From contig NZ_AOGY02000035.1 in the NCBI RefSeq assembly GCF_000332455.1, positions 1 to 34,930 on the forward strand: a DNA stretch of 34,930 nucleotides, read 5' to 3'. Of the stretch, positions 25,747 through 34,180 are shown piece after piece. The number at the start of each line of letters is the position of its first letter. The first letter of the stretch is position 1. The position numbers were made by a program, and so were the translations under genes. The notes beneath the pieces were generated by a model. It was not told the DNA's origin, did no database searches, and worked only from the letters and a program-made list of their open reading frames with translations. The stretch is from Leptospira vanthielii serovar Holland str. Waz Holland = ATCC 700522 (lineage in GTDB: Bacteria > Spirochaetota > Leptospiria > Leptospirales > Leptospiraceae).

Positions 25747-25908
25747 ATGAAACTAAATAAAGAATGGCACAAAGAACATAAAATGCCAAAAAATGCTACT
25801 TTTGATGAACGTGTTCATTGGCATCTCGAACACCAAAAACATTGTCAATGCGCCCCCATTCCCCAAAAATTAGCTGAGCAAATGAAAGAAAAGGGGATAA
25901 AAACATAA
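25747..25908 (+). CDS. Small conserved-looking Cys-x-Cys protein (53 residues)
   Basis: The frame encodes a hydrophilic 53-residue protein starting MKLNKEWHKEHKMPKNATFD and containing HWHLEHQKHCQCAPIPQKL before the basic end. It resembles a family of ~50-residue bacterial proteins with the pattern KEWH, MPKNAT, WHLxHxKxC-x-C, PIP that I recall seeing as uncharacterised. The His cluster and CQC suggest metal binding. AAGAG nine bases upstream may serve as the ribosome site. It overlaps a frame on the other strand that I reject. Function unknown. Confidence 0.6.
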   Translation: MKLNKEWHKEHKMPKNATFDERVHWHLEHQKHCQCAPIPQKLAEQMKEKGIKT

Positions 25909-26036
25909 GATACTTTTCTAATGCCCATTACTAACCTTGGGTATACAGCAATCAAAGAGTGCAATAAATTCTTGCCCTCTTTGGGTAACACTCATAATAT
26001 CAGTGGAATCGGAAATTCTGAGGAAAAAAAATTGCC

Positions 26037-27512
26037 ATGCCTGCAAAATATTTACAAACATCGACTAAGATTCGCATATTTTCTCTCCTCCTCATTTTTA
26101 GTTTCCTCTTTTTTTGCAAACTTCCCGAGCTAAACAATCCTTCCGACTACAATTCACGTGCTTATTTTGAAACTGCGCTTTTACTCTGCGCATTGGGACT
26201 CGGTCCATGTAATCCTTGTTCGTCTGCTCCTGGACCTTGGGGAAGTTTTATTGGTTCTTCCTCTCTAGCAGGAGCCACGACGGGAGCTACTAAATTAAAA
26301 TCTGACAATGCTTACAATCTCTATGGACTTTCTTTTACATCCAACGACTTTGGACTCGGTGGGATTCATTTTCAGGGAGTAGCTGGTTCGACACTCAACT
26401 TTTTAGTTACAAAATTTTCTGCAACTGGGGAACGCCAATGGTTACGATACCTCGGCCAACGATCCGATCGACCAAATGGAATTTATTTCCGAGAAAACGA
26501 TGGATTGTATATGTATGCGACCACTCCAACGAGTATTCTTCCTGCCGCAAATACCCCGCATGTAGGAGTTGGAGGAAACTCTGTCATCGTAAAACTATCC
26601 ACAGATGGAAATATTCTTTGGAGTAAATACTTCAATGACGGATTGAATATCGACTCAGGAATCATTTCTGAAATCAAAGATAGTAGTGACCAGACTGGAT
26701 TGTATGTTCTCGGATTCGCAACGGGTGCTTTGGTCAACCCAGGCAATGTAATCAGCAGTTCGACAAACAATGATTGGTTCATTCAAAAAATAGGATACGA
26801 TGGTGTGGCTATTTGGACAAAATACTATCCTTTCGGACCAGCAATCAGTAACTTTAGGCCGTTTCGATTGGAAGCTATTCCTGCTAGTCAAGGGTTTGTC
26901 ATTATAGGTCTTGTGGAAGCTGATTTGAATTCAACTTTTCTCAATGGTAAAAATGGATACCCATCATTTCTTGGAAATCTTGTGATGAAACTTGATGCCA
27001 ATTTCAACTACCAATGGCACCGCTACTTAGGTGGGACAAACGCTGCAATAGACGATATTGGACCCTCCCTTGTTGTCTATGCTGACCAAACAATATTAAC
27101 TTCCACTTATTACACTGATACAACCCCAAGTTTGGGACTCCCGCATCCTGGAGCCGGCATTAAATCTACGATTTTTTATCGGTTAGATGGATCAGGAAAT
27201 CTTTTGAATTCCTCATTTGTATACAATCCAGGAGAAAGTATCATCATTACCGAAGGGAGTTTTTTACAAAATGGGAAGGCACTCATCACAGGTACAGTCG
27301 GGGAACTTGTAGGAATGGTCTCAGAATTAGATCCAATCACACTAAAAGAAGACTACAGAATTACCGGAAAAGAAAACTATAAAATGTCGGCAGTCAAACA
27401 CTGCGATGGATCCTTTAGCAGTTTCGGAAGTTCTGCTGGTTCTATCTCAGATTCACCAATTCCTTTTGGAACAGGTATGTCCAATGCCTACTTGTCTCGC
27501 TTCAAAAGATAA
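26037..27512 (+). CDS. Predicted lipoprotein with SBBP-like repeats (beta-propeller)
   Basis: A 491-residue protein. A hydrophobic signal (IFSLLLIFSFLFFC) ends in a lipobox-like cysteine near residue 27. Several repeated units end in a W-x-[RK]-Y pattern: ATGERQWLRYLG, TDGNILWSKYF, YDGVAIWTKYYP and NFNYQWHRYLGG. This spacing is typical of SBBP-type beta-propeller repeats found in spirochaete and other surface lipoproteins. A Cys-rich stretch (ALLLCALGLGPCNPC) follows the signal. Exact role unknown. The convergent hydrolase gene ends five bases beyond it. Confidence 0.7.
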   Translation: MPAKYLQTSTKIRIFSLLLIFSFLFFCKLPELNNPSDYNSRAYFETALLLCALGLGPCNPCSSAPGPWGSFIGSSSLAGATTGATKLKSDNAYNLYGLSFTSNDFGLGGIHFQGVAGSTLNFLVTKFSATGERQWLRYLGQRSDRPNGIYFRENDGLYMYATTPTSILPAANTPHVGVGGNSVIVKLSTDGNILWSKYFNDGLNIDSGIISEIKDSSDQTGLYVLGFATGALVNPGNVISSSTNNDWFIQKIGYDGVAIWTKYYPFGPAISNFRPFRLEAIPASQGFVIIGLVEADLNSTFLNGKNGYPSFLGNLVMKLDANFNYQWHRYLGGTNAAIDDIGPSLVVYADQTILTSTYYTDTTPSLGLPHPGAGIKSTIFYRLDGSGNLLNSSFVYNPGESIIITEGSFLQNGKALITGTVGELVGMVSELDPITLKEDYRITGKENYKMSAVKHCDGSFSSFGSSAGSISDSPIPFGTGMSNAYLSRFKR

Positions 27513-27517
27513 TGGCA

Positions 27518-28630
27518 TCATTCCGACTTAATAAATTTCTTCCACCATCTTTCCATTAGGTTGGGTTCGCGAATTTTGACTATTTGTCCAAATTTTGGAG
27601 TAAGCAAATCAATTTTATAAATCTCAGCCTGTTTCTCAAGTGATTCTGCTGGTTCATACCAACTATGCAGTGATAAATTAAACATCCCCCAGTGAACGGG
27701 CACCAGTCTTTTCCCTTTTAAATCGAGATGAGCCTTTGCTGTTTGTTCTGGTAAAACATGCACGGCTTCCCACATCGGATTGTATTGGCCGTTTTCGATA
27801 AAGGTTAAATCAAACGGTCCATACTTATCACCTATGTTTTTAAAGTGAACATCGTAACCAGAATCCCCACTAAAATAAAATCTTTCTCTTTCACCGATAA
27901 CAGTCCAAGAAGACCATAATGTTTTATTGCCATTCATACCACGTCTTCCCGAAAAATGTTGGGCTGGTGTACAAACAATTTTGATTTTTCCAATTTCAAT
28001 GGTTTCCCACCAATCAAGCTCTGTTAGACGATCTTCCAAAACTCCCCACTCTTTTATATGGGAAGTGACTCCAAGAGGAGTGATGAATTTTGTGTTGGTG
28101 TTTTTAAAGAACTCAATGGTCTGCATATCGAGATGATCGTAATGGTCATGCGAAATGATGATATAATCGATGGGAGGTAATTCCTCTAATTTGACTACAG
28201 CATCCTGAAATCTTTTGACCATAAAAGCAAAGGGAGCAGCGGACTCAGAAAATACAGGGTCAAAAAATAATATTTTTCCCTCAATGTTTACAAGGAAAGT
28301 GGAATGCCCAAACCAGATAAATTTGATGCTTTCATCTGGTTTTAAAAACTCCGCAAAATCCGGTTTTTCTTCTGGTAGTTTGACACTTGGTTTTTGGTCT
28401 TTATCCCCACCAAAAAAAAATCTAAAAAACAAAGAAAAGAAATTTTGGCCTTCGCGCATTTTCTCCAAAACATCTGGTCTACGGTTTACGAACTGTTCCC
28501 GAGTGAGATCATAGTGAGTGGATTTTTTTATTTTTTCAAGGTGGGAGCCATCGGGATCTTTTCCAAAAGCTTTGCAATGGAATTGGGCAAATAATAATAA
28601 AATCAAAAAGGAAAATAGTAAATTTTTCAA
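27518..28630 (-). CDS. Metallo-beta-lactamase-fold lipoprotein (NAPE-PLD-like)
   Basis: A 370-residue protein starting with TTG after AGGA. The signal LLLFAQFHC places the acylated cysteine at 19. The zinc motif HDHYDH is at 161-166, preceded by WFGHSTFLV, and later motifs are FSGDSGYD and VPVHWGMFNLSLH. This pattern matches the NAPE-PLD/UlaG-like branch of the MBL fold, which includes lipid phosphodiesterases; the substrate is unknown. An exposed lipoprotein with a lipid-hydrolase-like fold is notable. Two direct GACCAGTC copies lie just upstream. Confidence 0.82.
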   Translation of the reverse strand: MKNLLFSFLILLLFAQFHCKAFGKDPDGSHLEKIKKSTHYDLTREQFVNRRPDVLEKMREGQNFFSLFFRFFFGGDKDQKPSVKLPEEKPDFAEFLKPDESIKFIWFGHSTFLVNIEGKILFFDPVFSESAAPFAFMVKRFQDAVVKLEELPPIDYIIISHDHYDHLDMQTIEFFKNTNTKFITPLGVTSHIKEWGVLEDRLTELDWWETIEIGKIKIVCTPAQHFSGRRGMNGNKTLWSSWTVIGERERFYFSGDSGYDVHFKNIGDKYGPFDLTFIENGQYNPMWEAVHVLPEQTAKAHLDLKGKRLVPVHWGMFNLSLHSWYEPAESLEKQAEIYKIDLLTPKFGQIVKIREPNLMERWWKKFIKSE

Positions 28631-28642
28631 TAGGTTCCTGCC

Positions 28643-28668
28643 GACTGGTCGTGTTTTTTAGACTGGTC
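28643..28668. repeat. Two direct copies of GACTGGTC upstream of the MBL gene
   Basis: GACTGGTC occurs at 28643-28650 and 28661-28668, 18 bases apart start to start, in the 13-38 bases upstream of the TTG at 28630. The position fits operator sites for the minus-strand gene. I do not identify the regulator. Confidence 0.5.
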
Positions 28669-28839
28669 AACACCATAAAATCTGTGAATCGTTTCAAAAT
28701 TTATTCGATTCCAGCTGATTGAAATTTCTTTTTCTGTAAATTTTCACTTTCCATAGGTAACCGATTTTTCCATTGTTTTTTTTACCTGAAACGAGGTTTT
28801 GTCCTATTTTTGAAACTCTACTAACACGCATACTACGTA

Positions 28840-28904
28840 AACTATTTGACTGTATTACTTCTTTGATCTTTGCAAAGTAATGAAGCCGAGACAATCAAAT
28901 AGTT
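28840..28904. other. Nested hairpin in a gene-free gap
   Basis: The gap 28631-28937 has no gene. Within it, AACTATTTGA (28840-28849) is exactly complementary to TCAAATAGTT (28895-28904). Inside, ATTACTT (28854-28860) pairs with AAGTAAT (28875-28881). GCATTTTTAT follows on the plus strand (28905-28914), so this could end a short transcript or form a small structured RNA. Apart from it and the GACTGGTC pair, the gap shows only AT-rich promoter-like sequence. Confidence 0.5.
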
Positions 28905-28937
28905 GCATTTTTATGTGACCATAGCGACTGTTTGATT

Positions 28938-30058
28938 ATGAGAAACATAATTATTCTAATATTCTACTTTTTTGTTTTTATAAATCAGATACAATCACAA
29001 GAAAAAGTTGAAGAAAATTTTCCAGAATCGAAAGACAATTCCGCCCAATCTGTTGGAAAAAGTGGAGACAGATATGGTGTTTTGAATCTGCGAAAAAAAA
29101 TGGTCCGAACTATATATCTCTCTATCCTGGTGTAACCTATGGTTTTTCTGAAATGATCATAAAATCACAGTTAGGTAAGGCGGATATGGCCGCAGATTTA
29201 AGTATCGAGAAAAACATAGATTTTCTAATGGATTTAAAATCTGTTGATTTTCAAATATCTGAAAATTTTGGATTTACTATCCTTGGAAGGGCCAAACCTT
29301 TTCTGATTTCAAGGCAAAGATACGAAGGAGATTTATCCTTTTTTGAATCTGGCTCTAATTCATCATCAAACTCCAGCAGCTCAGGAAGTTCTGGATCAGG
29401 ATCTGGATCCAGTTCTGCAGACACACAAATTTCCAATGAAGATATAGGTACTAGAGTATCAGGCAATTACGCATTTTTTGCTCCGGCTTTTTATATTGGT
29501 AAAGAAGGAATAGACCACGTAAGGGTCGGATTAGGTGTGGGTGGAGGTCAGATTCGTTTTTCAGGGAATGCAAATTTTCAGAACACCTTTTTAGATATTT
29601 TGCCCTTGTCCTTCGGGAACAGACCGGGCGGTTTTGACAACTATGCAAACTTAGTGGGTAGAGTATCATAACTTAATGAACAGAATTTTACTGGTGACCC
29701 TGTTCGTTCCTTTCTGTTGGCAAATTTAGGCCAAGGAGAGAATTTACAAAACCTGGGATTATATATGGCGGCGAAGGGAGAAATTGATTTAAAAAACATA
29801 AATCATAATCAATTTTTCATTTCCTATTTAATGTTTCAAGATGTTACTCTTATCGAATTATTGGCCATCTCATCGATCAGCCGAGGTACAGTCTCCGCCA
29901 AACAAACATATTTTGTTCCTGTTGTTTTATTTGCCGAATATCCTACAAGTTTTGTAAATTTTCGCCTAACGGTAATGTACTCCTCTTTTAAAGCCGGCAA
30001 CAATCATCATAACTTTAATAGTTTAGAAATTGCAGCCTATTTACCAATCGATTTGTAA
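28938..30058 (+). pseudogene. Broken envelope-protein gene (one frameshift, one stop)
   Basis: Three pieces form one protein if two lesions are undone. Piece one has a signal peptide (MRNIIILIFYFFVFINQIQS) and ends out of frame at an A8 tract (29093-29100). One extra A there continues as NGPNYISLYPGVTYGFSEMI into piece two. Piece two ends at TAA (29669-29671), after which the same frame reads LNEQNFTGDPVRSFLLANLG. The repaired gene would encode about 373 residues. The mature part is strand-rich with a Ser/Gly low-complexity run near 29350-29430, suggestive of a secreted or outer-membrane barrel. No family recognised. Recent decay or sequencing error are both possible. Confidence 0.7.
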
Positions 30059-30083
30059 AAAAAATAGAAAACGTATATTATAC

Positions 30084-31337
30084 TCAATAAGAAACAATCT
30101 CTATCGAAAAAGGATTGATTCCAGCTGTAACGGGAAATCCAGCCATAGGCAAAAGAGATCCATCTTCGCCTATGGTATAACCAGAGACATTCCCACCTTC
30201 TGTGTTGGAGGAATATAAGTATTTTCCACTTGGATCAATACTAAGACCAATGGGACTAAATCCCGATACAAAGGGGGACCCACTTACGGGCGTTAAGGTT
30301 CCTTTAATTGCCTGTATAGAATACGCAGAAATTGTTCCTTGGCCTGTGCCACTATTGGCAACATAAACAAACCGGTTCCATGGATCCGTAATCGTGTACC
30401 CGGGAGCAACTCCTGCTGGAATATTCGTTTGGATGGCGAGGGTACCCGAGTTTATATCTCTCAAAAACGGGAATACATCTTGCGATGAATAGTTGGCTCC
30501 ATAAACAAACTGATCATTCGCTGAAATGGCTATGGAAAGATTATTCACATTAGTAGGGTAAAAATTAATAGAATTTAAATTTCCATTCGTTGCATCTAGA
30601 TGAAACGCTTGTACACCAGCCATGTCTCCAGGCGCACTCGTGAGCCCGGCATACAAATGTTTACCTTTAGAATCAAAAACCATTCTTCCCACAGCACCGG
30701 TAATGGGATTTAATGTAACAGTAACAGGAGTTAAACTAGAAAGATTTCCGGAAGAATCAATGGCCATCCGATGAATTTGTTTCTGGCTTTCTGAACTGGC
30801 AAATAAGTATTTTCCATTGGGATCTAATGCCAAAGAATACGGAGTGTTAGGAAGAACCAAGTCAGGATGTTTTAAAGATAAAGTTCCAGTCTCAGGATTG
30901 AGATTCAGTATAGAGATAGAAGTATTGCCGATGTTTACTACATACACAATGGTTCCTGTGGCATTGGTCGCGGAATAACGAGGACGGTTGGTCAATTGAA
31001 ATGGTGAACCATCCACTTGCGAAATGGAACCAGTTTTTGGATCAATCCGAAATACATTGATGCTACTGGTTGCTGTGGACAAACCAACATTCGTAACGAG
31101 GATAAAACGAGGAATTTTGATCCTTGGGTTTCTAATATGGGCACCACAGAAATGAGTGTATTCACTAGCTCCAACAAGGACAACGAAGGTTTGTAAGTAA
31201 GCAGAGGAATCGGGATCACAGGTAGAATTGAATTCAGAACGTCGGCATTGGAAAAAAACCGCCACCATAAACCAAATCAAAAAAATCTTTTTGCAGGGGT
31301 TTATCCTTTGATTGCGTATCAAACCTAAAAAGTCCAT
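30084..31337 (-). CDS. Lactonase-like seven-bladed beta-propeller lipoprotein
   Basis: A 417-residue protein. The signal IWFMVAVFFQC ends in a lipobox-like cysteine near residue 31. The rest consists of repeated YVTN-like blades: FILVTNVGLSTATSSINVF, VYVVNIGNTSISIL, KYLFASSESQ, FVYGANYSSQDV, FVYVANSGTG and KYLYSSNTEGG. The pattern is that of the 6-phosphogluconolactonase/YVTN propeller superfamily. In lipoprotein form it is more likely a surface binding protein than an enzyme. I use ATG 31337; GTG 31343 is two codons upstream in frame. Confidence 0.78.
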   Translation of the reverse strand: MDFLGLIRNQRINPCKKIFLIWFMVAVFFQCRRSEFNSTCDPDSSAYLQTFVVLVGASEYTHFCGAHIRNPRIKIPRFILVTNVGLSTATSSINVFRIDPKTGSISQVDGSPFQLTNRPRYSATNATGTIVYVVNIGNTSISILNLNPETGTLSLKHPDLVLPNTPYSLALDPNGKYLFASSESQKQIHRMAIDSSGNLSSLTPVTVTLNPITGAVGRMVFDSKGKHLYAGLTSAPGDMAGVQAFHLDATNGNLNSINFYPTNVNNLSIAISANDQFVYGANYSSQDVFPFLRDINSGTLAIQTNIPAGVAPGYTITDPWNRFVYVANSGTGQGTISAYSIQAIKGTLTPVSGSPFVSGFSPIGLSIDPSGKYLYSSNTEGGNVSGYTIGEDGSLLPMAGFPVTAGINPFSIEIVSY

Positions 31338-31343
31338 TTTCAC

Positions 31344-31747
31344 TAAGCAGGTATCCTATTCTCTTCCATAGATCACAAACTTAATTCATGTTTCCTATGA
31401 AAAATATCGATTTAATTTCTCTGCCACAAAAGATGAAAAAAACAAAAGCCCTACTTTTCTTTTAGACCCACTGGGACGTTCCCAATTCAATTTTGGTTTT
31501 GGTATTTTTTTTAAAAAACGGGCCGGGCTCTTCAGGGGTCCGCGTTCGCTTCCGTCACCTGCCATCTAACAATGGCCGGCGACCAAGCCCTTCCGATCCC
31601 TAACGCTACAGAAACTCGTATTTCAACTGATTTTGATGATAAAGTAAAAGATTAGCCTCTCTGTGATTTCATGAGATTTGGATTGATTTCAGACATAACT
31701 TTTAGAATGTTTCAAATAAAGAACAGTGCTACTGGTAAAGTGAAACA
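31344..31747. other. Intergenic region between divergent genes, no gene seen
   Basis: No open frame here looks like protein. The stretch holds a small inverted repeat, TGGGA/TCCCA at 31472-31484, and the long GC-rich hairpin described separately at 31534-31601. It must also carry the promoters of the propeller gene (minus) and the hydrolase gene (plus); I could not pick clear -35/-10 pairs. Confidence 0.6.
31534..31601. other. Long imperfect GC-rich hairpin element
   Basis: Four nested helices stack in register: AGGGGTC (31534-31540) with GATCCCT (31595-31601), including one G-U; GCTT (31548-31551) with AAGC (31585-31588); GTCACC (31554-31559) with GGCGAC (31578-31583), one mismatch; GCCAT (31561-31565) with ATGGC (31572-31576). 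The loop is CTAACA. Internal loops are nearly symmetric. The composition is much richer in G+C than the flanks, and no T tract follows. It may be a dispersed repeat or a structured RNA. Confidence 0.6.
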
Positions 31748-32794
31748 ATGAATAGATTAACAGCTTGGATAAAATCGATCCATTTCCTTATGGGTTTGCA
31801 AAGTAAGGATGAAACTCTACCTGATGTTAAGGAAATATCGATTCCCGTTCGTAATGGAAGTTTGCGTGCAGATTGTTATATGCCGAAATCGCAATCGCTT
31901 GGAACCATCATTACAATCAATGGCCTAGCACCTCTAGGGAACCGAGATCCGCGGTTTATCATTGTTAATAAAAGTTTAAACAAACTTGGTTATACAGTCA
32001 TAAGTCCATTCTTTGACGAAATCTGTGATTATAAAATTTCCCTTCGTAACATTGATGATATCAAAGATTCGATTCTTTTCATCTCTGGTCAAAAAGATTT
32101 ATGCACTTCCGGGAAAGTTTCTATTTTTGCACCTTCTTTTTCGGGTTCTTTAAGCCTCATTGCAGTAAGCGACAAACAAATTGCCGATCGAATGAATACC
32201 ATTTGTGCAATCGGCGCATTTGCCAACGTAGATGATATTATTGGAAATTTATTCGCAGACCAGAATTTGGATGAATACGGACGGATGATTCTTCTACTCA
32301 ATTTTCTTCCCCTATCCATAGGAGAAAACAAGAGTTTATTCAAAGCCATTAAACTTGCTATTTTAGATAATTATTTCAAATACAAAGACAATCTTCTGGA
32401 ACCTCATTTTTCAAAAATGAAAAAAGTAGACCGCGACTTTTTTGAAAACTTAAAATATGATAAAGATTTTAGAATGAAACATTGGAATATCATCCTAAAG
32501 AAAAGTGGAAAAGATCGTGAATTGTTATCTGCTTTATCTGTAACAAACCATATAAACTCTCTCAACTTACCCATTCTATTGATTCACGGATTAAAGGATG
32601 ATGTGGTGCCTGCAAACGAATCTTCAATGTTACATGAAGAACTGGTGGCTCGCGGTGTAGAATGTAAACTTTGTATTACAAGTCTTATCTCCCATGGAGA
32701 CACTGGATTTAGTTTGAAAACTTTATTAGAAGTGCCAAAACTCATCACATCCTTTTCATTTTTTTTCCGAAAAGCTTATGATAAAAAGCAATAA
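31748..32794 (+). CDS. Alpha/beta hydrolase family protein
   Basis: A 348-residue protein without a clear signal peptide. The oxyanion region (TIITINGLAPLGNRDPRF) and nucleophile elbow APSFSGSLSL, which departs from the usual G-x-S-x-G, are followed by the acid loop LIHGLKDDVVPANES and the catalytic histidine in LISHGDTG near the C-terminus. The order fits serine hydrolases (esterases, lipases or thioesterases). A cap of about 120 mostly helical residues lies between. The non-Gly elbow makes activity slightly uncertain. Confidence 0.72.
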   Translation: MNRLTAWIKSIHFLMGLQSKDETLPDVKEISIPVRNGSLRADCYMPKSQSLGTIITINGLAPLGNRDPRFIIVNKSLNKLGYTVISPFFDEICDYKISLRNIDDIKDSILFISGQKDLCTSGKVSIFAPSFSGSLSLIAVSDKQIADRMNTICAIGAFANVDDIIGNLFADQNLDEYGRMILLLNFLPLSIGENKSLFKAIKLAILDNYFKYKDNLLEPHFSKMKKVDRDFFENLKYDKDFRMKHWNIILKKSGKDRELLSALSVTNHINSLNLPILLIHGLKDDVVPANESSMLHEELVARGVECKLCITSLISHGDTGFSLKTLLEVPKLITSFSFFFRKAYDKKQ

Positions 32795-32863
32795 AGATAT
32801 CAGGAATTCTTAAAATTGGAACTAACACTTGCTCTTCGTCTCATTTTTCAACAATTTACTCAC

Positions 32864-34075
32864 TTACAAAAACAAATCAATAGCATCTTTGATGATCCCC
32901 AAAGTTTGTTTCATCTCGGCTTCCCGAATCACAAGGGGTGGAGCGAACCGAACCGTATTTTTATGAGTTTCTTTGACCAAAATTCCCAGTTTCATGAGTT
33001 CAATACATAGTTTTTTGGCATCTACAGTTTCTGTAAATTGAACCGCATTTAAAAGTCCTTTCCCCCGAACAGAATGCACTAAAGGGTGGTTCCAAGATTC
33101 TATCGTATCTCTAAATAGTATCCCCATAACCTTAGAATTCTCAGACATCCCTTCTTCTAAAATTGTTTTTACAGCAGTCATTGCCACTTCGCAAGCCAAC
33201 GGGTTTCCGCCAAAAGTAGAACCATGTTCGCCTGGTTTCAAAAGTAAAAGAATTTCATCAGAGCCTAACACACATGAAATCGGCATCATTCCACCTGAAA
33301 GTGCTTTGCCAAGAAGTAATAAGTCAGGTTTTATTTCAGAATGATCAGAACAAAGAAGTTTTCCCGTTCTGCCCAAACCAGTTTGTATTTCATCGACAAT
33401 CAACAATACATTATGAAATTCGCATATTCTTTTAGCTTCCCTTAGATAGTTTTCATGAGGAACTATGACTCCGGCTTCGCCTTGAATCGCTTCCACCATA
33501 AAAGCGGCGACATTCTGATCAGACACTGCCTTTTCTAGAGAATCTAAGTCATTGTAAGGAATGATTTCGTATCCAGAAAGGAAAGGTCCAAAATCATTTT
33601 TACTTTTCGGATCTGTGGATGATGAAATAGCTGCGATGGTTCTCCCCCAAAAATTTCCTTCGCAGAATATGATTTTTGCTTGGTTTTGTGGAATTTTTTT
33701 CTTTTGATATCCCCATTTTCTAGCCAGTTTAATAGCAGTCTCTCCCGCCTCCACACCTGTATTCATGGGCAATACTCGATCGTATCCAAATGTAGAACAC
33801 ATAAATTCAGTAAATAACGGAAGTTTGTCGTTATGGAAAGCGCGGGATGTAAGTGTAAGGATGGATGCTTGTTTTTGGAAAACTTCTACAATTTTTGGAT
33901 GGCAATGGCCTTGATTCACCGCACTATATGCAGAAAGGAAATCAAAATACTTTCTCCCTTCTATATCCCAAAGATAAATACCTTCGCCTTTTACTAATAC
34001 AACCGGTAAGGGAGAATAATTGAAGGCTCCAAACTTAGATTCTTTTTCGATTAGTAAATCCGTTAAATTTCCCAT
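32864..34075 (-). CDS. rocD: Ornithine aminotransferase (ornithine-oxo-acid transaminase)
   Basis: A 403-residue class-III PLP aminotransferase. The PLP lysine is K257 (LLLLGKALSGG), the PLP-ring aspartate is D228 (LIVDEIQTGLGRTG), and phosphate-binding NTGVEAGETAIKLARKW spans about 105-121. The N-terminal NYSPLPVVLVKGEG is typical of ornithine aminotransferase. It converts ornithine and 2-oxoglutarate to glutamate semialdehyde (in equilibrium with P5C) and glutamate. The divergent neighbour encodes a PutA-like protein whose dehydrogenase half would oxidise that product, giving a complete ornithine-to-glutamate route. Confidence 0.88.
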   Translation of the reverse strand: MGNLTDLLIEKESKFGAFNYSPLPVVLVKGEGIYLWDIEGRKYFDFLSAYSAVNQGHCHPKIVEVFQKQASILTLTSRAFHNDKLPLFTEFMCSTFGYDRVLPMNTGVEAGETAIKLARKWGYQKKKIPQNQAKIIFCEGNFWGRTIAAISSSTDPKSKNDFGPFLSGYEIIPYNDLDSLEKAVSDQNVAAFMVEAIQGEAGVIVPHENYLREAKRICEFHNVLLIVDEIQTGLGRTGKLLCSDHSEIKPDLLLLGKALSGGMMPISCVLGSDEILLLLKPGEHGSTFGGNPLACEVAMTAVKTILEEGMSENSKVMGILFRDTIESWNHPLVHSVRGKGLLNAVQFTETVDAKKLCIELMKLGILVKETHKNTVRFAPPLVIREAEMKQTLGIIKDAIDLFL

Positions 34076-34180
34076 TGGGAAATAAAAACATCTAAGTTAT
34101 TGTTTACAACTCCTTTCATATCTTATATTCTCATTTTTTAAAAGAATCTTAAATTTTGGATCCAATTTGGTTGTTACAAT
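34076..34180. promoter_or_regulatory. Divergent rocD-putA promoter region with repeated TGTTTACAA
   Basis: This 105-base AT-rich gap must hold both promoters. TGTTTACAA occurs at 34101-34109 and again at 34182-34190 across the putA start, and a close form, TTGTTACAA, is at 34171-34179. Each is a near-palindrome (TTGT/ACAA). They could be sites for one regulator of both genes. Confidence 0.4.

Noticed and set aside
25601..25789. 62-codon hydrophobic frame on the minus strand
   Set aside because: It starts with TTG without a ribosome site and overlaps the small CxC gene. A remnant of a membrane protein cannot be excluded, but I cannot support it.
28694..28894. 66-codon frame on the minus strand
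   Set aside because: Low-complexity, basic, no ribosome site, and it runs through the nested hairpin.
31594..31607. CCCTAAC at the foot of the long hairpin as an integron attC site
   Set aside because: It fails the RYYYAAC consensus at the first base, the core sites would be in the wrong order (GTT-like left, AAC right), and there is no integrase or cassette array.
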